In this document: positions 1-7,383 of the stretch, piece by piece | Position numbering within the stretch: the stretch's first letter is position 1 | Layout of the letters: each line of letters begins with the position of its first letter | Assembly (NCBI GenBank): GCA_003242685.1 | Contig: QGVD01000036.1 | Span: 1-35,245 of the forward strand | Source: Pseudomonadota bacterium | GTDB taxonomy: Bacteria > Pseudomonadota > Gammaproteobacteria > Steroidobacterales > Steroidobacteraceae | Direction: 5' to 3' | DNA length: 35,245 nucleotides | Made by a program: the position numbers and the translations under genes | Notes under the pieces: generated by a model | Told to the model about the DNA's origin: nothing | The model's input: the letters and a program-made list of their open reading frames with translations, nothing else | Databases searched by the model: none

Positions 1-66
1 GCGGGGTGACGATCGGTCATGGTCGCGCCTCCCACTGTCTTCGCTGTGCTGCTTCGTCCCGCGCAC

Positions 67-486
67 CTAGTCGGGCGTCGACTGCGTGTGATAGCGGCCG
101 CCGTCGGGGTTGTAGAACGCCACGCCGGATCTTCCGATCTGCAGCGTTCCGCTCAGCCCGTGCGAGCTCAGTTTCTTCTGCACCTCGCCGGCGTCCAGGG
201 GATCGTCGAGCTCGATGACGTGCAGCTCGTCGAGCACTTCCTCGTAGTGCCGCTGAATGCTCTCGACCGCCTCATGAGCGCCGACGGCGCGTTTCACGCC
301 TCTTTCGCGGATCTCGTAGACGTGGATGTCGTGATCCATCGCGTAGGTCCGCACGCGCCAGTCGGAGTCCGGGGTGAACCAGAACTGCACGGTGTCGGGA
401 ACGTCGGCCCGCTCTTCTTCGGTGTCGCGGAGGTAGCTGGACTGAGTATTCAGGACGCCGACGACGAGGACGAACGGTGAGGTCAT
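67..486 (-). CDS. Hypothetical protein, 139 aa
   Basis: I do not recognise this family. The frame opens at an ATG (484-486, protein begins MTSPFVLVVG) and ends with TAG at 67-69. The protein looks soluble: no signal peptide and no membrane segment beyond a short hydrophobic start. It is acidic in the middle (HYEEVLDELHVIELDDPLDA) and ends in a Gly/Tyr-rich tail. It starts 17 nt after the stop of the sulfurtransferase gene on the same strand, so the two are probably co-transcribed. The ribosome binding site is weak, which fits coupling to the upstream gene. The frame continues upstream past this ATG, but that part is antisense-type translation of the sulfurtransferase region and is not credible. 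A role linked to sulfur transfer is only a guess from position. Confidence 0.6.
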   Translation of the reverse strand: MTSPFVLVVGVLNTQSSYLRDTEEERADVPDTVQFWFTPDSDWRVRTYAMDHDIHVYEIRERGVKRAVGAHEAVESIQRHYEEVLDELHVIELDDPLDAGEVQKKLSSHGLSGTLQIGRSGVAFYNPDGGRYHTQSTPD

Positions 487-503
487 GACTGCGTAACGGG
501 TGC

Positions 504-1367
504 TCAGCCCGTCTCCATGGGAAGTGAAGGATCGGAGCTCCATTCGACCAGCGAGCCGTCGTACACGGAGACGTGAGGCACACCGAGCCGCACGAGCGTG
601 AAGGCCGCGCTCGTCGCCGCGATGCCGCCGCCGCAGTAGGTGATCACACGCCCGGCGTCGAGGGCTCCGGCATCCCGGAACATTGCCCGAAGCGTTTCGA
701 TGGGGAGATACGTGCCGGTCTCGGGATCGACGAGCGAGCTCGCGGGTACGTTGCCGCTGCCCGGGATGCGGCCCGGACGCGGTGTCCGCGAGACTCTTCC
801 AGCGTGCTCGTCCGCCGAGAGGGCATTGATGAGTCTCACGTCGCTCGAGCCGAGCGCGGCTTTCACGTGCTCCTTGTCGACGAAGACATCGGGACGCGGC
901 CGCGCCACGAACGTCGTGGGCAGGTAGTCGGGCGGCTCGATGGAGACCGGCCGCCCTTCGGCTTTCCACTTTCTGAAGCCGCCATCGAGCACCGAAGCAT
1001 CGTCGAAGCCCATGGCGCGCAGCATCCACCAGAGGCGCGTGGCCCAGCTGTGGTTGCTGCAGTCGTACAGCACCACCTGTGTGCCGGGACCGACGCCGTA
1101 ACGGCCCATCACCTCGGCGAACTGGTCCGCGGGCGGCATCATCATCGGAAGCTGGGTGTTGCGGTCCGAAAGCTCGTGGATCAGATCCGCGAAGCCGCTG
1201 CCGGGAATGTGTCCGGTGGTCCACGCAGCACGTCCGCTTTCCGCCCGTACGCCGCCGTCGACGGGAACGAGCGTCACCGAGCAGTCGAAGATGCGCAGCT
1301 TCGGGTCGTGGAGATGCTCGGCGAGCCACTCCGTGCTGACGAGCGGTGCGGGAGCTGCAATGTCCAT
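504..1367 (-). CDS. sseA: Sulfurtransferase with two rhodanese domains (thiosulfate / 3-mercaptopyruvate type)
   Basis: This 287-residue cytoplasmic enzyme moves sulfane sulfur from a donor to a thiophilic acceptor through a cysteine persulfide. Two rhodanese domains are visible: an inactive N-terminal one (about residues 10-140, with GHIPGSGFADL and VLYDCSNHSWATRLWW) and a catalytic C-terminal one (about 160-285). The active loop is Y-C-G-G-G-I-A-A with the nucleophile at Cys245. This loop resembles the mercaptopyruvate type (CGSGVTA) more than the CRxGxR loop of classical thiosulfate sulfurtransferases, so 3-mercaptopyruvate is the likelier donor; that is inference. The ATG at 1365-1367 was chosen because GGAGAT lies about 8 nt upstream and because residues before it lack rhodanese character. 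Length is normal for the family and the gene looks intact. The 139-residue gene follows 17 nt downstream. Confidence 0.88.
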   Translation of the reverse strand: MDIAAPAPLVSTEWLAEHLHDPKLRIFDCSVTLVPVDGGVRAESGRAAWTTGHIPGSGFADLIHELSDRNTQLPMMMPPADQFAEVMGRYGVGPGTQVVLYDCSNHSWATRLWWMLRAMGFDDASVLDGGFRKWKAEGRPVSIEPPDYLPTTFVARPRPDVFVDKEHVKAALGSSDVRLINALSADEHAGRVSRTPRPGRIPGSGNVPASSLVDPETGTYLPIETLRAMFRDAGALDAGRVITYCGGGIAATSAAFTLVRLGVPHVSVYDGSLVEWSSDPSLPMETG

Positions 1368-1512
1368 CGTCGATCTCCGGGAAACGATTCGCGGGCGTTC
1401 GATGCCGATCGGTGCAATCCGGGCCTTGCGTTCACGATGCACCGTGACTATACGGAAGTCCACCGGCCTGTGGACCATGCCGCGATACGGCACTGCAGCG
1501 GCCGGATTGCGC

Positions 1513-2337
1513 CTACGCCTGGAGGGTCGCGGCGAACTCCCGCAGACAGCGGTTGTAGATTCCCGGATCGTCCCAGAAGCAGGCGTGTCCTGCACTCGGA
1601 ATGAGTCGGACCTCGAGCTGCGCAAAACCGGCCATCTGACGCTCGATGACCGAAGGGCGGACCACACGATCGCCGGTGCCGTGAGTGACGAGCAATGGGA
1701 TCCGCAGCCGCGTGATCAGATCGTCGTTGTCGAGCCGGCGCGAGAGCATGGACCGGCGGACGAGCGGAGAAACGGACACGCCGTATCCCAGCATCCGGAA
1801 ACGATCCTCGGGCCGGAGCGAGCAGTCGTAGCAGAGCTCCACCAGCGCATCGAGCGCGCGGACGCTCTCCGCGACGTCGGTCGAGAACAGCCCTGGAGCA
1901 AGTGCGACGAATTCCGGGGTCAGGACGGACATCGCCTCCGCGCTGCCGAGCTTCGTGATGCCTCCCGCGAAGTTGAGTCCCCGGATGCGGTCCTCCCCGT
2001 AATGGCGGAGGTAGTCGAGCAATATGAGCGGACCGTACGATCAGCCGCAGAGAACGATGTCTTCGAGCTCCAATGTCTCGATGACGGCGCGCAGGTCGTC
2101 CGCCCAGAGCCTCGAGTCGTCGTAGCCCTGCTCGGGCCGATCGGAGAGGCCATGTCCCCGCAGATCCACTGCGACGAGCCGGTATGAATCCGCAAGGTTC
2201 GAGTCGAGCTGCCGCATCCAGGCGAGGCCGCATTGCGACATTCCGTGAACGAACAGAAACGCCGGTCCCTCGCGCCGACCCGTTTCCATCGCATGCAGCC
2301 GAACATCTGCCGCACCACGGATCTCGTGGCTCAGCAT
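1513..2337 (-). pseudogene. Alpha/beta hydrolase interrupted by TGA in the nucleophile elbow
   Basis: Read through one stop codon, this is a complete alpha/beta hydrolase of 274 codons. The N-terminal part has the oxyanion-hole region (FLFVHGMSQCGLAWM) and a DLRGHGLSDRP motif. The elbow reads L-C-G-stop-S-Y-G. The C-terminal part carries the expected acid (GTGDRVV) and histidine (PSAGHACFWDD). The stop is TGA at 2041-2043, at the x of GxSxG, where Trp (TGG) is common; a single G-to-A change explains it. No frameshift or other stop is seen, so the lesion looks recent, or is a sequencing error. The downstream part could restart only at an internal Met and would lack the nucleophile serine. Neighbouring genes end with TGA, so reading TGA as Trp is unlikely. 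Substrate unknown. Confidence 0.82.
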
Positions 2338-2798
2338 GGATTCCTCCCTCGCACGAAGTGCGGAATGTGGCCGCGGAAGATGAAAGCGTCCCGTCGGCGG
2401 CCGTGAATGGTGAGCTACGCTTCAGCTCGACTCTGCCTCGCGACGGCGTTTCCCCGCCGTCGTCACCGGTCCCACGATACTCCTGTCAACGCGGGAAGCC
2501 GACATCTCATTCCGATCCGTTCCGGCAGGCCCGCGCACGACGCGATGGGAATCCGATACTCACCGACCTCGAGCGCCACGCCACGCTCCTCGCGCTGCGC
2601 CGCTCACTCTCCGGAAGCACGAGCACGTGCGCACTCTGCGCATGTGCGGTGCCCGTGAGCAGCGTGACGCTGTTCATCCGGTGAGCGTCCTCCGCCATGG
2701 AGAAGCCTTCCCTTCGTTTCGTTTAGCATAGACGAGCATTCGTTCCGTTGTCCCGCTTCACTGTGGAGCGATCCGATGCCTTCTTCTGATGCACGCCC
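2338..2798. other. 461-nt gap without a convincing gene
   Basis: I see no gene with family resemblance on either strand. Short open frames exist, for example a 63-codon minus frame ending at 2507, but their composition looks like chance reading in GC-rich DNA. The gap holds one strong hairpin (2441-2462) and, just before the DUF1538 operon, an unusually T-rich stretch (about 2705-2765) where its promoter may lie. No clear -35/-10 pair could be assigned. Confidence 0.5.
2441..2462. repeat. Perfect 8-bp inverted repeat (hairpin)
   Basis: CGACGGCG, a 6-nt spacer TTTCCC, then CGCCGTCG. The stem is perfect and GC-rich, but no T-tract follows on either strand, so it is not a canonical intrinsic terminator. 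It lies in a gene-free gap and could end transcription or bind a protein. Confidence 0.45.
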
Positions 2799-3491
2799 AT
2801 GCGCACGCTTCTGAAGCTCAAACTGGGAGAGGCGCTGCGCGCCGTGGGGCCGCTGATTGCGGTCGTCTGCCTGCTGCAGGTGACCGTCATCGGCACGTCG
2901 GCCGAGCTGTTCCTGCAGTTCCTCGCGGGTTCCGTCCTCGTCACGCTCGGCATGCTGCTGCTCTTCGCAGGCGTCGATTTCGGCGTGCTGCCGATGGGCC
3001 GCTTCATCGGCGGCGAGCTGCCCCGCAAGGGCTCGCTGTCGCTGCTGCTCGCCGTTGCGTTCGCGATGGGATTCGCCACGACCGCCGCGGAGCCTGACGT
3101 CATCGTTCTCGCCGGTCAGGTGGAAGAGGCCTCGCAGGGTGGTCTCTCCGCGCAACCTCTCGTGTACACCATTGCGGCGGGCGTGGGGCTCTTCACGGCC
3201 GTCGCTCTGCTGCGCGTGGTCCGCGGTTTCTCGATGGCGTGGCAGCTCACGGTGGTGTACTCCGTGATGCTGGCGCTCACTCTGGTCGCGCCATCTGACC
3301 TGGTGCCGCTCGCGTACGACGCGGGCAGCGTGACCACGGGTGTGCTGGCCGGACCGGTCGTGCTCGCGCTGGCTCTGGGGGTGAGCTCGGTGCTGGCAGG
3401 CCGGTCGGCCGTCGCGGATGGCTTCGGGCTCCTCGGCATGGCCTCCGCGGGACCCATCATCGTCATACTGCTGCTCGGGTTGCTGCGATGA
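2799..3491 (+). CDS. DUF1538 membrane protein, first subunit of a predicted cation/proton antiporter
   Basis: A 230-residue, highly hydrophobic protein with about six to seven membrane segments, recognisable as DUF1538. Family features are GVDFGVLPMGRFIGGELP (about 58-75), AAEPDVIVLAGQVEEAS (about 96-112) and the C-terminal YDAGSVTTGVLAGP. From recollection, a DUF1538 pair from Halomonas (UmpAB) was reported as a two-subunit Na+(Li+,K+)/H+ antiporter; applying that here is inference. The stop overlaps the next ATG (ATGA, 3488-3491), so the two subunits are translationally coupled. The same three motifs recur in the partner, which suggests an ancient duplication giving a heteromeric complex. 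No clear Shine-Dalgarno is seen before the ATG at 2799, although GATGC and GCACG elements precede it. Confidence 0.85.
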   Translation: MRTLLKLKLGEALRAVGPLIAVVCLLQVTVIGTSAELFLQFLAGSVLVTLGMLLLFAGVDFGVLPMGRFIGGELPRKGSLSLLLAVAFAMGFATTAAEPDVIVLAGQVEEASQGGLSAQPLVYTIAAGVGLFTAVALLRVVRGFSMAWQLTVVYSVMLALTLVAPSDLVPLAYDAGSVTTGVLAGPVVLALALGVSSVLAGRSAVADGFGLLGMASAGPIIVILLLGLLR

Positions 3492-4228
3492 CCGACGCGC
3501 CCATCGTCGCCGACGTCATCCGCACTGCGCGGGGCGTGCTGCTTGCCGTGCTGCCGCTCGCGGCATTGTTCACGGTGTTCCAGCTTCTGTTCCTGAAGCT
3601 GCCGCGTACGGAAGTCACCCGCATCGTCATCGGGACTGTGCTGGCTTCGATCGGACTTTTCCTCTTCCTGCTCGGCGTCAGCATCGGCTTCATGCCGTTC
3701 GGGCGCGCCATCGGCGAGGTGCTCGGTTCGCTCTCGCCGAAGTGGCTGCTCGTGCCGTTCGGCGTGCTGCTCGGCTTCTTCACGACCTGGGGCGAGCCGG
3801 CCGTGCGCATCCTTGCGGATCAGGTCGAGGAAGCCTCGAGCGGATCGATCCGCCAGCGGCTCGTGCTGGTCGCAGTCTGCATTGGGGTCGCCGGGGCGGT
3901 GGGTCTCGGAATGCTGCGGATCGCCTACGGCATTCCGCTCGTGTGGCTGCTCGTGCCCGGCTACGCTCTCGCGATCGTGCTGATCTGGCTCAGCGACCGG
4001 GAGTTCGTCGCGATCGCGGTGGATTCCGGCGGTGTCGCGACAGGGCCGCTGGCGAACACCTTTCTGCTGGCGCTCGGGCTCGGGGCGGCGTCCGCGATCG
4101 CGGGGCACGATCCTCTGGTGAGCGGGCTCGGGCTGGTGGCGCTCATCGCACTGGCGCCGATTCTCTCCGTGATGGCACTGGGATTGCTCGTTCGTCTGAA
4201 GAAGCGTCCCGAGGAGTCGCGAACATGA
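3488..4228 (+). CDS. DUF1538 membrane protein, second subunit of a predicted cation/proton antiporter
   Basis: A 246-residue multi-pass membrane protein paralogous to the preceding gene. Matching motifs are GVSIGFMPFGRAIGEVLG (about 58-75), WGEPAVRILADQVEEASSG (about 98-116) and VDSGGVATGPLANTF (about 178-192). The conserved Glu-Pro and Gln-Val-Glu-Glu-Ala residues fall in matching places in both subunits and are good candidates for the ion pathway. It overlaps the upstream gene by ATGA and the downstream P-II-like gene by ATGA (4225-4228), so all three are one tightly coupled operon. The C-terminus ends in a basic tail (RLKKRPEESRT), probably cytoplasmic. Transport function rests on family knowledge; nothing in the sequence identifies the ion. 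Confidence 0.85.
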   Translation: MTDAPIVADVIRTARGVLLAVLPLAALFTVFQLLFLKLPRTEVTRIVIGTVLASIGLFLFLLGVSIGFMPFGRAIGEVLGSLSPKWLLVPFGVLLGFFTTWGEPAVRILADQVEEASSGSIRQRLVLVAVCIGVAGAVGLGMLRIAYGIPLVWLLVPGYALAIVLIWLSDREFVAIAVDSGGVATGPLANTFLLALGLGAASAIAGHDPLVSGLGLVALIALAPILSVMALGLLVRLKKRPEESRT

Positions 4229-4572
4229 AGCTTTCTCTCATCGTCAGTATCGTGCGCAAGGGCTGGGGCAGCAGTGTGCTGCAGGCGTCGGTGAAGGCCG
4301 GTGCGCGCGGCGGCACGGTGCTCTTCGGGCGCGGTGCCGGCATCCACGAGCAGGAGAAGATCTTCGGGATGTCGATCGAGCCCGAGAAGGAGATCGTGCT
4401 GACGCTCGTGCGTCAGAGCCAGGTCGACGAGATTCTCGAGGAGATCGTCCGCACCGCGGAGCTCAACGATACGGGACGCGGGATCGCTTTCGTCCTGCCG
4501 GTCGAGAAGGTGGTCGGCGTCGCGCATTTCATGCGGCAGACGGCGCACCGTTCGCCGAAAGAGAAGGAATAG
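4225..4572 (+). CDS. P-II-like regulatory protein coupled to the DUF1538 pair
   Basis: A 115-residue cytoplasmic protein with the P-II fold pattern: an N-terminal strand (LSLIVSIV), a helix, the AGARGGTVLFGRG segment (about 25-37) and a C-terminal B-loop-like TGRGIAFVLPVEKVVGV (about 83-99). P-II proteins are trimers that sense ATP/ADP and often 2-oxoglutarate and then bind transporters or enzymes. The loop that should carry the uridylylated Tyr51 is short here (GAGIHEQEKIFG) and has no tyrosine, so GlnD-type uridylylation is unlikely. The start ATG overlaps the preceding stop, which argues that this protein regulates the two-subunit transporter directly, as AmtB-GlnK pairs do. The ligand is unknown. 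The frame continues upstream but only as antiporter-gene shadow. Confidence 0.82.
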   Translation: MKLSLIVSIVRKGWGSSVLQASVKAGARGGTVLFGRGAGIHEQEKIFGMSIEPEKEIVLTLVRQSQVDEILEEIVRTAELNDTGRGIAFVLPVEKVVGVAHFMRQTAHRSPKEKE

Positions 4573-4581
4573 CTGAAGCGC

Positions 4582-4603
4582 GAGCCGGCGCGCGACCGGG
4601 CTC
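4582..4603. terminator. Possible bidirectional terminator between convergent genes
   Basis: GAGCCGG and CCgGGCTC form a stem with one bulged base around a CGCGCGA loop, 9 nt after the P-II-like stop and touching the stop codon of the convergent small membrane gene. There is no T-tract, so this is a position-based suggestion. Confidence 0.3.
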
Positions 4604-4889
4604 AGCGGCGACGGTCCACGGTCTCCCGTTCGGGCACGACGTCGATCACGAGCCCGCCGTCGGGATGGCGCGTGATGTTGGTGATGCCGGTACGCCGGAA
4701 ACGCCACGACCGGTACCAGCCGTAGCCGACGTAGACAGCCAGCGCGACGAGCGTGAGAAAGACGGCCGCCACGGAAACCACCAGCAGGACCGCGAACAGG
4801 CTCAACGCGAACGCAAGCGCGAATACGCGGCCGAGGAACGTGGAGGGTCGCCAGGTGAGGTAGTAGGGGCGTTGCTGCATGACATCCAT
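4602..4889 (-). CDS. Small membrane protein, 95 aa
   Basis: An unrecognised protein with one long or two adjacent hydrophobic segments (about residues 19-57, FLGRVFALAFALSLFAVLLV then VFLTLVALAVYVGYGW). A basic stretch (RSWRFRRTG) and a soluble tail (HPDGGLVIDVVPERETVDRRR) follow. The positive patch suggests a cytoplasmic C-terminus. Start choice is uncertain: ATG at 4887-4889 lies inside an inverted repeat and has no clear ribosome binding site, whereas the fourth codon (ATG at 4878-4880) has GGATGG a few nt upstream and may be the real start. The gene converges on the P-II-like gene. No function can be assigned. Confidence 0.6.
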   Translation of the reverse strand: MDVMQQRPYYLTWRPSTFLGRVFALAFALSLFAVLLVVSVAAVFLTLVALAVYVGYGWYRSWRFRRTGITNITRHPDGGLVIDVVPERETVDRRR

Positions 4890-4900
4890 CCGTTGGATGG
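4886..4900. repeat. Short inverted repeat at the start of the small membrane gene
   Basis: CCATCC, a GTT spacer, then GGATGG. It overlaps the first candidate start codon and the putative ribosome binding site of the second, so a hairpin in the mRNA could hide the start. It may equally be chance. Confidence 0.3.
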
Positions 4901-5003
4901 CCCTACGCTAGAGCAGCGACGCCGGAACATCAACCGTACTACGTACTTGTACTATGCTCTCGGTGAGCGGGGCCGCGGGCCGGGCCTTCCGGGGAGATGT
5001 GCA

Positions 5004-5969
5004 GTGGATGCAGGGCGCTCGGGATCTCCTGATTGCCGTTCGTTTCCCGGCCGTCGTCTCTTCGCCGCATTTTTCCTGTGCAGCATCCCACCGCTGGCGT
5101 CAGCCGAGCCGTTCATCGGGCAGTTCGAGCTCAAGAACCTCGAGAGCAAGCCGGGGCTCATCGAGTTTCAGAGCCAGAACGCCTGGTCCTGGAGGCAGCC
5201 TGCACGCCGCTTCGTGAACGGACCCGACGGCCTCGAGCTCGACGAGAACTCGGTGGTCCGCCAGCGCCACGCGCTCGAGGTGGAGTTCGGCTTCACGCGT
5301 GCCGTCAAGATGCGTGTGGGCGTCGAGTTCGAGAAGGAGCGCCTCGAGGAACCCGGATCGCTCGACGAGTCGAACGACTTCGACAGCCTCGAGCTCAGCG
5401 AGGTCGGCGCAGAGATCATCGCGGTGCTCGCGCCGCGTGAGGGAGATGGCATGGGATTCGGTCTCGTGGCGGAGATCGAGGGACCCGTCGATGGTGAAGA
5501 GCCCACGAACCTCGTTCTGGGTCCCATATTCGAGTACCAGCGCGGCCGCTGGTTCGCTGCGGTCATCCCGATGGTGATCTACGCCTTCGGCGGCGAGGCC
5601 GAGGAAGGGGAACGCGTCGACACGAAGTGGGATTTCGCGTACGCGGCGCAGCTCACTTATACGTTCAACGAGACGTGGTCGCTCGCGCTCGAGGGCTACG
5701 GAACGATCGAGCGGCTGGGCAACACCGGCCATCCATCGGAGTCCGCGCGGATCTTCGGCGATTTCGACCAGCACCGCCTCGGACCGGTGCTCTACTACTC
5801 GCGTCCGCTCGGCGGGTCCCGCGCACGTGCAGCTACTCGTTCATCGTCACTGTCGAGCGATGAGGCGGAAGAGGGCGCGACCCTCACGATCGGCATCGGC
5901 CTTCTCGAGGGCCTCAACGGCAACACGCCGGATCACACCCTGAAACTCAGCATCGAAGTCGATTTCTAG
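5004..5969 (+). CDS. Predicted outer-membrane beta-barrel protein, GTG start
   Basis: A 321-residue exported protein of unknown role. A signal-peptide-like region (GRRLFAAFFLCSIPPLASA) is followed by mature sequence beginning EPFIGQFELKNLE. The rest shows alternating polar and hydrophobic strands, e.g. HALEVEFGFTRAVKMRVGVEF, WDFAYAAQLTYTFNETWSLALEGYG and HRLGPVLYYSRPLGG. It ends LKLSIEVDF with a terminal Phe, typical of outer-membrane barrels recognised by BamA. The frame is open far upstream, but the GTG at 5004 has GGGGAG about 7 nt before it and places the signal peptide near the N-terminus. It converges on the aminopeptidase remnant, overlapping it by 4 nt. No frameshift is seen. Function and substrate are not evident. 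Confidence 0.72.
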   Translation: MDAGRSGSPDCRSFPGRRLFAAFFLCSIPPLASAEPFIGQFELKNLESKPGLIEFQSQNAWSWRQPARRFVNGPDGLELDENSVVRQRHALEVEFGFTRAVKMRVGVEFEKERLEEPGSLDESNDFDSLELSEVGAEIIAVLAPREGDGMGFGLVAEIEGPVDGEEPTNLVLGPIFEYQRGRWFAAVIPMVIYAFGGEAEEGERVDTKWDFAYAAQLTYTFNETWSLALEGYGTIERLGNTGHPSESARIFGDFDQHRLGPVLYYSRPLGGSRARAATRSSSLSSDEAEEGATLTIGIGLLEGLNGNTPDHTLKLSIEVDF

Positions 5970-6313
5970 CGTGTCGTTACGATGATCGGGGCGCCGCGGG
6001 TGACGATCACGGTGTGCTCGTACTGAGCCGAGAGATTTCCCTTCTCGGCGAGCAGCGTCCATCCGTTTTCGGCTTCGGTCACGCGGGTGCTGCGCGTGGA
6101 GAGGAAGGGTTCGATGGCGACGACGACACCTTCCAGCAGAATCCGCGGGTCGCCCGGCTGCAGGACGCGAGGCCCGGGAATTCCATGGGCCACTTCCTCG
6201 TTCACGCTGATGCAGGTCGCGCCCGGAAAGTCGTAGACCGCGCGCGGCGCCGATCGCGCCCCATGGCGCTCGAGCAGACCCCGGCCGATCTCGTCGAGCT
6301 CGGCAGTGGTCAT
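5966..6313 (-). pseudogene. Methionine aminopeptidase (type I) remnant with internal deletion
   Basis: The 115-codon frame joins two ends of a type I methionine aminopeptidase. The first part (about residues 1-55) matches the front of the enzyme: TTAELDEIGRGLLERHGA, then CISVNEEVAHGIPGPRVLQPGD. The second part (about 60-115) matches the end: GVVVAIEPFLSTRSTR, ENGWTLLAEKGNLSAQYEHTVIVT. About 90-110 residues between them are missing in frame, and the usual N-terminal helix (about 35 residues) is also absent. The lost part holds both metal-binding aspartates and the metal-binding histidine; only the two glutamate sites (IEPF, YEHT) and the HGIP histidine remain. The product cannot be an active aminopeptidase. 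Because the frame is still open, the deletion may be recent or the shortened protein may be made. Confidence 0.8.
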
Positions 6314-6338
6314 CAGGTCTCCACTGTAACGGCGCAGG

Positions 6339-6540
6339 TCACTGCGCTTCCTCCGCCACCGGGATCATATCGGGCATCGCGATGAAATCGGTGACGCCGT
6401 AGTCGATGCCCGGCTGCGCAAGGAGTGTCGTGAGCTGACCGCGATGATGGGTCTGATGGTTGAAGAGGTGCGCGACGGCGACCTACAGAGGACAGCTCAG
6501 CAGCCGGGCCTCGGTCTGCTGCGGAATCGTGAGCGGAAAC
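6339..6540 (-). pseudogene. DinB-family protein, C-terminal remnant with TAG stop
   Basis: The last 47 codons (6339-6482) encode a typical DinB/YfiT-superfamily C-terminus. It contains HLFNHQTHHRGQLTTLLAQ, with the metal-ligand histidine pattern HxxxHH, followed by a GIDYGVTDFIAMPDMIP tail. Directly upstream is TAG (6483-6485) at a position that fits Trp in relatives (PL-x-VAVAHLF). About 18 further matching codons (FPLTIPQQTEARLLSCPL) lie before it, and then homology fades near 6540. The N-terminal two thirds of the gene, including the first metal histidine, are gone. The transporter ATPase gene ends only about 60 nt further upstream, so a deletion probably removed the missing part. Confidence 0.7.
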
Positions 6541-6602
6541 GGGGTCTCCCGTCTCCCCCGGAAGGGAAAGGAATGCCGTGATGCAGTCGCGGTAGCGCGG
6601 CG

Positions 6603-7376
6603 CTAGGCGTTCACGGCACGCGCATCCGGATCGCGCTGTGGCTCGCGGGACTCGGAGTTCCTTCGCAGCTTCATGTCATAGGTCACCGTCGCGCCGTAGG
6701 CCTCGGGTGCCTGCGGATCGTGGCGCAGCTTGTCGAACACCAGCAGCCGCGTGCCGAGCTGGAAGCCTTCCCGGATGTCGTGCGTGATCATGAACACCGT
6801 CATGCGGTTCGCTGCCCACAGGTCGCGGATGAGCTGATGCATGTCGGCGCGCAGTCCCGGATCGAGCGCACCGAAGGGCTCGTCGAGCAGAAGGATCCGC
6901 GGTTCGCGTGCGAGCGACTGAGCGATGGAAAGCCGCTGCTGCATGCCGCCCGAGAGCTGCGCGGGATACCGGTCGCGCGCATGCTCGAGTCCGACCGCGG
7001 CGAGGAGCTTCTCGGCCCGCTCGATCGCGTCGCGGCGCGCGCGCCCGAAGAGCTTTCCAGTGAAGCGGGCGCGCTCGAGCTCGAAGGCGAGCAGCACGTT
7101 GCCGAGCACGGTGAGATGCGGGAACACGGAGTAGCGCTGGAAGACGATTCCGCGGTCGGGACCCGGCTCGGCCTCGAGGGGCTTCCCGTCGATGAGAATC
7201 TCGCCGCGCGTGGGCCGCTCGATGCCGAGCAGCATCCGCAGAAAGGTGGTCTTGCCGCAGCCCGATGCGCCGACGATCGTGACGAACTCGTGATCCTCGA
7301 CGTGGAAGTTCAGGTTCTCGAGCACGACATGGTTGCCGTACTCCTTCCACACACGTCTGACGGTAAGCGATGCCAT
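6603..7376 (-). CDS. ABC transporter ATPase, guanidine (urea-carboxylase-associated) uptake
   Basis: A 257-residue ATP-binding subunit of the nitrate/sulfonate/taurine type. Visible motifs are Walker A GASGCGKTT (36-44), Q-loop FQRYSVFPHLTV (79-90), signature LSGGMQQRLS (141-150), Walker B ILLLDEPFGALD (161-172) and the switch histidine in ITHD (about 197-200). It should act at the inner membrane face with the permease encoded upstream. It is the last gene of a three-gene minus-strand operon behind the guanidine-I riboswitch. The ATG at 7374-7376 lies 7 nt after the permease stop; the frame extends 15 codons upstream into the permease gene, but MASLTVRRV is the natural family start. Guanidine as substrate is inferred from the riboswitch and the divergent catabolic genes. 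Confidence 0.87.
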   Translation of the reverse strand: MASLTVRRVWKEYGNHVVLENLNFHVEDHEFVTIVGASGCGKTTFLRMLLGIERPTRGEILIDGKPLEAEPGPDRGIVFQRYSVFPHLTVLGNVLLAFELERARFTGKLFGRARRDAIERAEKLLAAVGLEHARDRYPAQLSGGMQQRLSIAQSLAREPRILLLDEPFGALDPGLRADMHQLIRDLWAANRMTVFMITHDIREGFQLGTRLLVFDKLRHDPQAPEAYGATVTYDMKLRRNSESREPQRDPDARAVNA

Positions 7377-7383
7377 TCGGAGT

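Noticed and set aside
2041..2043. UGA decoded as tryptophan (alternative code) or selenocysteine in the hydrolase
   Set aside because: Many intact genes here end in TGA at the natural family end, and the site is not a catalytic position that selenocysteine would serve; other genes with such stops carry further damage.
4665..5003. N-terminal extension of the outer-membrane protein in the same open frame
   Set aside because: It is antisense to the small membrane gene and would bury the signal peptide; the GTG at 5004 has a good ribosome binding site.
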